Shown piece after piece: positions 6,144 through 11,301 of a stretch of DNA of 11,301 nucleotides. The DNA comes from an uncultured Bacilli bacterium (lineage in GTDB: Bacteria; Bacillota_I; Bacilli_A; RF39; UBA660), in NCBI GenBank assembly GCA_947630095.1, contig CANRGI010000028.1, positions 1 through 11,301 of the forward strand. The letters run 5' to 3'. The notes beneath the pieces were generated by a model. It saw only the letters and a list, made by a program, of their open reading frames with translations, had not been told where the DNA came from and did no database searches. Each line of letters begins with the position of its first letter. Position 1 is the stretch's first letter. A program made the translations under genes and the position numbers.

Positions 6144-7967
6144 TTATACAAGCATATCACAAATAAGGTCAGTTACTTCAGTAGGGTTATCTAATGATAA
6201 ACCTTCAATTAATCTCGCTTGAGCATATAATATTTTACTATATTTCTTTAATTTCTCTTTGTCAGTTTTATATAATTCTTGAAGTGTTTTCACAATAGGG
6301 TGTTTGTAATTGATTTCCAATATCTTTTGGGCATTTATTTCTTCATTATTTGGCATTGCATTTAAAGTTTTTTCCATTTCTATTGAAATATCACCTGCGG
6401 TTGATAAGCATACTGGATGTTTTTTTAATCTACTAGTAAATTTAACTTCCTCAATTCCTATTTCGTCTTTCATTAAACTTAATAAATCTTTTTCATTGTT
6501 ATTTAAATTATTAAGTTCTTCTTTTTCTTCTAAAGAGTCAGTATCTACATTATCAGAGCATACATTTTTAAATTCTTTTTCTTCGTATTTTCCTATAACT
6601 TTTAATACAAATTCGTCTATGTAAGTAGTGCATAATAGTACATCTTTACCTTTACTTATTAAAGCATCAACTTGAGGTAATAATTTGATTTGTTCAACTG
6701 CTTCTCCACAAGCATAATAAATATCTTTTTCGTCTTTATTATTTTCAATGTATTCTTTTAAAGAGACTAACTTACTTTCTTTTGAAGAATAAAACATTAG
6801 TAAATCTTGAAGTTTATCTTTGTCTATTCCATAACTATTGTATATTCCTGCTTTTATTTGTAAACCGAAAGCCTCCCAGAATTTTAAATAATCTTCTCTT
6901 CTATCTTTTTGCATACTTATTAATTCATTTTTTATATGCTTTTCTATATTATTAGCAATAGTTATTAACACCTTGTTTTGTTGTAACATTTCCCTAGAAA
7001 TATTAAGTGATAAATCTGGAGAATCAACGACACCTTTTACAAAACTAAAATAATCAGGTAACAAATCAGCACATTTTTCCATTACTAGAACACCATTTGA
7101 GTATAGTTGTAAACCTTTTTCATAACTTTTAGAATAGTAATCATAACTTGCGCGAGAAGGTATATATATTAATGAATTATATTCTAGTGTTCCTTCTGCT
7201 TTAGTATGTATATGACTTAAAGGTTTTTCATAATCAAAAAATTTATCTGAATAAAATGTATTGTATTCTTCTAAAGTTATATCTTTCTTATTTCTTTTCC
7301 ATAAAGGTACTAAACTATTGATAGTTTCTAATTTAACTTCATTATCAGTTTTAGTTTCCATCTTAATAGGATATGTAATGTAATCAGAATATTTCTTAAT
7401 TAAATTTCTAATAGTACTATCTTCTAAATAGCAATTATAATCTTCTTCGTCTTTAATAGTTAAAATAATATCAGTTCCATAATCGTCTTTCTTACATTTC
7501 TTTATAGTATAACCTTCAATTCCAGTAGAATTCCACGAATTAGCGTCTTCACTATCAAAAGATTTAGAGATTACTTCAACTTTAGATGCAACCATAAATG
7601 CTGAATAAAAACCTACACCAAATTGTCCAATAATATCAATATTTTCTTTCTTTTCGTTATTTTCTTTGAAATCATAAGAACCACTTTTAGCAATAGTACC
7701 CAAATTAGTTTCTAATTCGTCTTTGCTCATACCAATACCATTATCACTAATTGTTAAAGTTCTATCTTCTTTGTTTATTTTAATATTGATAGCAAAATCT
7801 TCTTTATTTACTTTAATACTTTTATCAGTTAAAGATTTATAATGTAATTTATCAATGGCATCTGATGCGTTAGAAATAATTTCACGTAAGAAAATCTCCT
7901 TATTTGTGTAAATAGAGTTTATCATTAGTTCCATAAGTCTTTTAGACTCTGCTTTAAATTCTTTCAT
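6144..7967 (-). CDS. htpG: Molecular chaperone HtpG (bacterial Hsp90)
   Basis: An ATP-dependent cytosolic homodimeric chaperone. Two in-frame ATGs are possible; AGGAG (7980-7976) is eight bases before the ATG at 7967 but only two before the ATG at 7973, so 7967 is chosen (607 aa, normal for the family). In this numbering the ATPase pocket has EIISNASDAI with Glu29, Asn33 and Asp36, then DNGIGM starting at Asp75, GTIAKSG and the lid-hinge motif GQFGVGFYSAF (115-125). The middle domain carries SREMLQQN, including the ATP-contacting arginine, and the end has the dimerisation helices with ARLIEG and a hydrophobic tail. The gene is single, with a CIRCE operator and consensus promoter upstream and a strong terminator downstream, so it is a heat-shock monocistron predicted to be repressed by HrcA. 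No key residue is missing. Confidence 0.98.
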   Translation of the reverse strand: MKEFKAESKRLMELMINSIYTNKEIFLREIISNASDAIDKLHYKSLTDKSIKVNKEDFAINIKINKEDRTLTISDNGIGMSKDELETNLGTIAKSGSYDFKENNEKKENIDIIGQFGVGFYSAFMVASKVEVISKSFDSEDANSWNSTGIEGYTIKKCKKDDYGTDIILTIKDEEDYNCYLEDSTIRNLIKKYSDYITYPIKMETKTDNEVKLETINSLVPLWKRNKKDITLEEYNTFYSDKFFDYEKPLSHIHTKAEGTLEYNSLIYIPSRASYDYYSKSYEKGLQLYSNGVLVMEKCADLLPDYFSFVKGVVDSPDLSLNISREMLQQNKVLITIANNIEKHIKNELISMQKDRREDYLKFWEAFGLQIKAGIYNSYGIDKDKLQDLLMFYSSKESKLVSLKEYIENNKDEKDIYYACGEAVEQIKLLPQVDALISKGKDVLLCTTYIDEFVLKVIGKYEEKEFKNVCSDNVDTDSLEEKEELNNLNNNEKDLLSLMKDEIGIEEVKFTSRLKKHPVCLSTAGDISIEMEKTLNAMPNNEEINAQKILEINYKHPIVKTLQELYKTDKEKLKKYSKILYAQARLIEGLSLDNPTEVTDLICDMLV

Positions 7968-7975
7968 ATTCATCT

Positions 7976-7980
7976 CTCCT
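7976..7980 (-). promoter_or_regulatory. Ribosome binding site that fixes the htpG start
   Basis: AGGAG on the minus strand. The eight-base spacing to the ATG at 7967 is optimal, while the ATG at 7973 would be only two bases away. Confidence 0.7.
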
Positions 7981-7982
7981 TT

Positions 7983-8009
7983 TTAGCACTCACAATATCT
8001 GACTGCTAA
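7983..8009. promoter_or_regulatory. CIRCE operator (HrcA binding site) in the htpG leader
   Basis: TTAGCACTC (7983-7991), a spacer of exactly nine bases, then GACTGCTAA (8001-8009). The CIRCE consensus is TTAGCACTC-N9-GAGTGCTAA, so 17 of 18 arm bases match; the single change is C for G at 8003. It lies between the htpG promoter and the ribosome binding site, the usual place for HrcA control. hrcA itself is not in the window. Confidence 0.93.
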
Positions 8010-8014
8010 TTTGT

Positions 8015-8043
8015 ATTATAGTATAACCTTTTATAAATGTCAA
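8015..8043 (-). promoter_or_regulatory. Consensus promoter of htpG
   Basis: The minus strand has a perfect TTGACA (8043-8038), a 17-bp spacer and a perfect TATAAT (8020-8015). Transcription would start at about 8008, within the upstream arm of CIRCE. Such a perfect promoter fits a gene whose output is held down by a repressor. Confidence 0.92.
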
Positions 8044-8095
8044 TGTAAATTGAGTATAAAAATTTTAGTTTTTGATAGTATGGGTAAAATTTATA

Positions 8096-8124
8096 TTGAC
8101 AAACAAATGATTTGGATATAAAAT
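8096..8124 (+). promoter_or_regulatory. Promoter of the jet (Wadjet) operon
   Basis: TTGACA (8096-8101) is perfect and TAAAAT (8119-8124) matches five of six, with a 17-bp spacer. It is the only promoter seen for jetA, jetB and jetC, 29 bp upstream of the jetA ATG. It is back to back with the htpG promoter; the two -35 boxes are 52 bp apart. Confidence 0.8.
8104..8114. promoter_or_regulatory. Palindrome CAAATGATTTG in the jet promoter spacer
   Basis: A perfect inverted repeat of five bases around one central G, lying between the -35 and -10 boxes. A protein bound there would block the polymerase. It is short and AT-rich, so chance is a serious alternative. Confidence 0.25.
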
Positions 8125-8152
8125 AAGTTACAAAATTAATTGTGAGGGAAAA

Positions 8153-9502
8153 ATGGGTAAGATATTTGAGAGTGTTTCAAGTGATTTTTTTAGTATACTA
8201 AGTGGAATGTCTAAAAATATGTATGACGATATTCTTACTCTTTTGTATGATAAATCTTTAAAGGAAGATTCTTTTACTTTTAATAAAGAAGTATTTGTCA
8301 ATTATATTGAGGAATATTTTAATAATAATATTTATGTTGGGGAAGATGCGAGTGAATACAGGACTTCTCGTGATAAAGCAACTGCTGTTTATAGAAAATT
8401 AAAAGCAAGAGGTTGGATAGATGAGGAAATAGGTGTTAATCAAAATATTTTAGTAAATTTTCAAGATTATACTATTGCTTTTTTAAATTTATGGTTTGAT
8501 TATACACAAGATAATACGTTTGAATTTAGTGGAGATGTTTATGAATTATATAATACTATTAAAAATTTTGATCCAGTTAATGCTTTTGTAACTCTTCAAA
8601 AATTAGTTAGTAATTCACAAAGATTAATAAAAAAGTTAAGAAGTTTAAATTCTAATATAAAAAAATATATTAATAAAGTTATAAAAATTGAAAATAAAAA
8701 TGAAGTTGAACTACTTAAAGAATTACTTACTCAGTTGTTAGGAGATTATAAAGAAAAAATTATAGATAAAGCTTATTATTTTATGAAAACATATAATAAT
8801 CCAAAAAAATATAGACTAGATTTTGAAAATAAAATAAATGATATTATGAATGATGATAATGAAATAAATATAATTATTAATGATATAGCTTCTAAAAATG
8901 AAATTAATATTGAAGAAGCTCGTGATAAATGTTATGAAATGTTAAATTATTTATCAGGTGTTTTTAATACCATTATACAAATTATGTCAGAAATAGATGT
9001 TAAAAATTCTAAATATATAAATGTCACTATTGAAAAGATTAATATTATATTAAATAATGATACTGATGTAGTGGGTGCTTTACTCAATATATTAAAAAAT
9101 TTTAATTTATTAAAAGATGATATAAAATTTAAAATAAATAATGTAAGTAATATTAATGATAGTTCACTTTATGTACCACACATTAATAAAGAAGTTATAA
9201 GAAGTAAATTAATAAATAATAAAATAGAAATTAATGAAAATCAATTATTAGAAGATTTTAAGAGGTCAATGAAATTTTCAAAAAATGCAATAAAGGAAAT
9301 GGTTATTCAAATGTTAAAAAATAAAAATAGTTTAACTATAAATGATTTTAATATAAAAAGTAGTGATGATTTAGTTTGTTTAATTCTTACTATAATATAT
9401 GCCTATCAAAATGAAAATGAATATAAAATTGAATGGAAAGATAAAAAAGTTAAATATAATGGTATAGAAATGATTGATTTTATAATTAAGGAGGTTAAAT
9501 AA
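8153..9502 (+). CDS. jetA: Wadjet defence protein JetA (kleisin-like, DUF5716-type)
   Basis: First gene of a Wadjet anti-plasmid operon, 449 aa. Wadjet complexes are condensin-like (related to MukBEF): JetA is the kleisin, JetB the KITE partner, JetC the SMC-like motor and JetD a nuclease that cleaves circular DNA. Here the N-terminus (FESVSSDFFSILSGMSKNMY, 5-24) and the segment EYRTSRDKATAVYRKLKARG (68-87) look like the winged-helix N-terminal domain of this JetA type, followed by long helices and a second helical or winged-helix region towards the C-terminus. GAGGG is at 8144-8148 before the ATG. The stop overlaps the jetB start by one base. The identification relies mainly on gene order plus JetA-like motifs; subtype (probably the DUF5716-containing type II) is uncertain. 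Confidence 0.85.
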   Translation: MGKIFESVSSDFFSILSGMSKNMYDDILTLLYDKSLKEDSFTFNKEVFVNYIEEYFNNNIYVGEDASEYRTSRDKATAVYRKLKARGWIDEEIGVNQNILVNFQDYTIAFLNLWFDYTQDNTFEFSGDVYELYNTIKNFDPVNAFVTLQKLVSNSQRLIKKLRSLNSNIKKYINKVIKIENKNEVELLKELLTQLLGDYKEKIIDKAYYFMKTYNNPKKYRLDFENKINDIMNDDNEINIIINDIASKNEINIEEARDKCYEMLNYLSGVFNTIIQIMSEIDVKNSKYINVTIEKINIILNNDTDVVGALLNILKNFNLLKDDIKFKINNVSNINDSSLYVPHINKEVIRSKLINNKIEINENQLLEDFKRSMKFSKNAIKEMVIQMLKNKNSLTINDFNIKSSDDLVCLILTIIYAYQNENEYKIEWKDKKVKYNGIEMIDFIIKEVK

Positions 9503-10125
9503 TGGTAGAAGATTTTGCGTTACAATATAATAAACTCAGCGAAAATGAAATAAATTATTTTGCATTACTCGTAAATAAGTTAATAAATGTTAATTTTGTT
9601 ACTGGAGTTAAAGAAGAAAATAGTAAAGATTATTATTTTATAAGTAGTAATTTTGATTTATTTAAATCTTATTTTAGATTATCTCAAATGGAATTAATAC
9701 ATAATAAATCTAACAAAGTAGTAGTGCTTAAAAGAAATTATGGTAGAACTTTGAATTTAGGAAAATTAGAAAGTGCTTTACTACTTATTTTAAGACTTTT
9801 ATATAATCAAAAACTTAAAGAAATTTCATTATCAAGTAAAATTGTTGCAAGACAATTAGAAATTAGAGAAAAATATGAGCAAATAGGTATTACTAATTCA
9901 GAAAAATTAAATACTAATAATTTAAGATTAGCTATGAGAATATTTAAAAAATATAATTTAGTTGATTATAAGGGACAAGATTTTAGAAATGATGACTTTT
10001 TAATTACTATATATCCAACTATACAATATGTCATTGAAGCAGAAGATATTAATCTTTTAGTTAGTAAATTAAATTGCTATAAAGAAAAGGAGGAAGTGGT
10101 AAATGAAGAAATTAGTGAAGATTAA
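9502..10125 (+). CDS. jetB: Wadjet defence protein JetB (KITE-like, DUF4194-type)
   Basis: A 207-aa protein in the middle of the operon. Its ATG shares one base with the jetA stop (TAATG) and has AGGAGG at 9489-9494, seven bases upstream, so the two are translationally coupled. The sequence shows a DUF4194-like pattern: an N-terminal helical part, SSNFDLFKSYFRL (48-60), the basic strand VVVLKRNYGR (73-82), then KLESALLLILRLLY (88-101) and a C-terminal winged-helix-like block with LRLAMRIFKKYNLV (141-154) and a wing strand ITIYPTIQYVI (168-178). By family it binds the JetA kleisin as a dimer, as MukE does. Its last 23 bases overlap jetC. Confidence 0.88.
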   Translation: MVEDFALQYNKLSENEINYFALLVNKLINVNFVTGVKEENSKDYYFISSNFDLFKSYFRLSQMELIHNKSNKVVVLKRNYGRTLNLGKLESALLLILRLLYNQKLKEISLSSKIVARQLEIREKYEQIGITNSEKLNTNNLRLAMRIFKKYNLVDYKGQDFRNDDFLITIYPTIQYVIEAEDINLLVSKLNCYKEKEEVVNEEISED

Positions 10126-11301
10126 ATTAATTAATTGGCACACTTTTAATAATAGTACTATAGAGATTTTCAATAATACTTTAATTAGTGGAGAAAATGG
10201 AGCAGGAAAAACTACTTTGTTAGATGCAATACAATTTGTATTAACTGCTGGAAAACCTAAATTCAATAAGGCTGCCTCAGAAAATAGTAAAAGAACATTA
10301 GAAAGTTATGTTCGTGGGAAAGTAAGTACTGTTGATAAAGAATTTTTAAGAGATGGAGATGTGACTTCATATATATGTTTAGAATTTTATGATGAGGTTT
10401 CTAAAAGAACTGATTTAATCGGGACAATAATAGAGATAACTAATAATATTAACAAAGTCTTTTTTAAAATTACTAATGAAGTAATAAATGACGATTTGTT
10501 TATAATTAATGACGAAATTAAAACTATAAGAGAATTTAAAAATAATGAATGCGAAGTAGAGGTATTTCAAACTAAAAATGATATAGAAGCAATGATAAAG
10601 TCTGTACTTGGTTTATCTAAAGATAAATATTTTGAACTTTTAACACGTGCGTTAGCATTTAAACCATTAAAAGATGTTAATGAATTTGTTAATACTTTTT
10701 TACTTCCAGAAGATAATATAAATTTGGAAAATCTTTTAGAAACATTTAAAAAAGTAAATGAATTACAGGAGAGAATTAAGATTGAAGAAGAAAAAATGAT
10801 TTCATTAGAGGATATAGAAAATACTTATCAAAGATATTTAGATTTGCAAGACGAGTATAGTATGTACAACTGGTTAGAAATAAAATTAAATATAGATAAA
10901 AAAGAAAAAGAAATTAATAAATTAGAAAAAGAAAACAATGAGTATAAATTAAATTTAAATGTTATTAGTAATCAAATACATAGTTTAAATGAAGAAAAAT
11001 ATAGTTTAGAAGATAAATTAAATTTATATAATAGTAGTACTAAAGATAAAAATGTAGATATTTATAAAGTATTAGTAGAAGAAAATATAAAAATAGAAAA
11101 TGAGTTAAATAATCTAAAAGAAAGTTATGAAAAGTATAAAAGTATGCTCAATTATGAAAAAAAATTAATGGGTAAAGATTTTTTAAATTTAGAGTTTATT
11201 AATAATTCTTTATATGAAACTTTAAAAAATTATCAAATTCAAATTGAAAGAGATAAACACAAAATAAAAGAAAAAATAAATGATGTAAGTAAAGAAAAAG
11301 A
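10103..11301 (+). CDS. jetC: Wadjet SMC-like ATPase JetC, cut by the right window edge
   Basis: The ATG at 10103 lies inside the end of jetB and has AGGAGG at 10088-10093. The frame is open to the last base, giving the first 399 residues of a protein that normally exceeds 1000. The N-terminal head begins VKIKLINWHTF and carries Walker A GENGAGKTT at 30-38 followed by DAIQFVL. The lines after it (NKAASENSKRTLESYVRGK, about 55-73, and FLLPEDNINLENLLETF, about 199-215) match the head of MukB/JetC-type ATPases. From about residue 215 onward it becomes a long charged coiled coil. The hinge, second coiled-coil arm and Walker B half are beyond the window. It would be the DNA-loop-extruding motor of the Wadjet complex. 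A jetD nuclease gene is expected next. Confidence 0.93.
   Translation, partial: MKKLVKIKLINWHTFNNSTIEIFNNTLISGENGAGKTTLLDAIQFVLTAGKPKFNKAASENSKRTLESYVRGKVSTVDKEFLRDGDVTSYICLEFYDEVSKRTDLIGTIIEITNNINKVFFKITNEVINDDLFIINDEIKTIREFKNNECEVEVFQTKNDIEAMIKSVLGLSKDKYFELLTRALAFKPLKDVNEFVNTFLLPEDNINLENLLETFKKVNELQERIKIEEEKMISLEDIENTYQRYLDLQDEYSMYNWLEIKLNIDKKEKEINKLEKENNEYKLNLNVISNQIHSLNEEKYSLEDKLNLYNSSTKDKNVDIYKVLVEENIKIENELNNLKESYEKYKSMLNYEKKLMGKDFLNLEFINNSLYETLKNYQIQIERDKHKIKEKINDVSKEK

Noticed and set aside
6310..6624. Plus-strand frame of 104 codons inside htpG
   Set aside because: It is antisense to the conserved C-terminal part of htpG and has a Ser/Phe-rich translation typical of a reverse shadow.
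10069..10266. Minus-strand frame of 65 codons across the jetB/jetC junction
   Set aside because: It is antisense to the jetC Walker A region, with no ribosome binding site and a shadow-like translation.
1..11301. Use of the mycoplasma code (TGA as tryptophan)
   Set aside because: Tryptophans at conserved positions are TGG and every long gene closes cleanly under the standard code without in-frame TGA.
1..11301. CRISPR arrays, insertion sequences or attachment sites
   Set aside because: No regularly spaced identical repeats of CRISPR size, no transposase or integrase frame, and no duplicated tRNA end near tRNA-Cys were seen.

Overview
The window comes from a very AT-rich, low-GC Gram-positive type genome (Bacillota or Mycoplasmatota; a gut-associated lineage with a small genome is an inference). 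Supporting signs are the strong AGGAGG-type ribosome binding sites, sigma-A-like promoters (two nearly perfect), a CIRCE heat-shock operator, and lysine-, asparagine- and isoleucine-rich proteins. The genetic code is standard: tryptophan is TGG, no TGA is read through in a conserved frame, and all visible stops are TAA or TAG.

Left part (1-2042): a 5'-truncated transglutaminase-like protein, a small orphan gene, a terminator region, a tRNA-Cys(GCA) with encoded CCA on the minus strand, and a minus-strand sirtuin with its own promoter. Middle (2046-4742): a minus-strand XRE-type regulator fused to a multi-pass membrane domain is divergent from a plus-strand gene weakly resembling OGG-glycosylase-fold proteins. 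The gap between them holds three AGTTG-headed direct repeats spaced exactly 21 bp apart, a candidate operator. The plus-strand gene ends against a decayed fragment that looks like the last 60 residues of an asparagine synthase.

Right part (4743-11301): a minus-strand AAA_14/DUF4143 ATPase, then htpG (Hsp90) on the minus strand behind a consensus promoter and a near-perfect CIRCE element, so HrcA control of htpG is predicted. Divergent from htpG is the start of a Wadjet anti-plasmid defence operon: jetA, jetB and jetC overlap or abut, share one strong promoter, and jetC runs off the right edge. jetC is not closed inside the window but its Walker A motif and SMC-like coiled coil are clear; jetD is expected just beyond the edge.

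The Wadjet operon is the most notable system here, but it is a known defence family. The less explained items are the membrane-bound XRE regulator with its 21-bp repeats and divergent partner, and CIRCE control of htpG.
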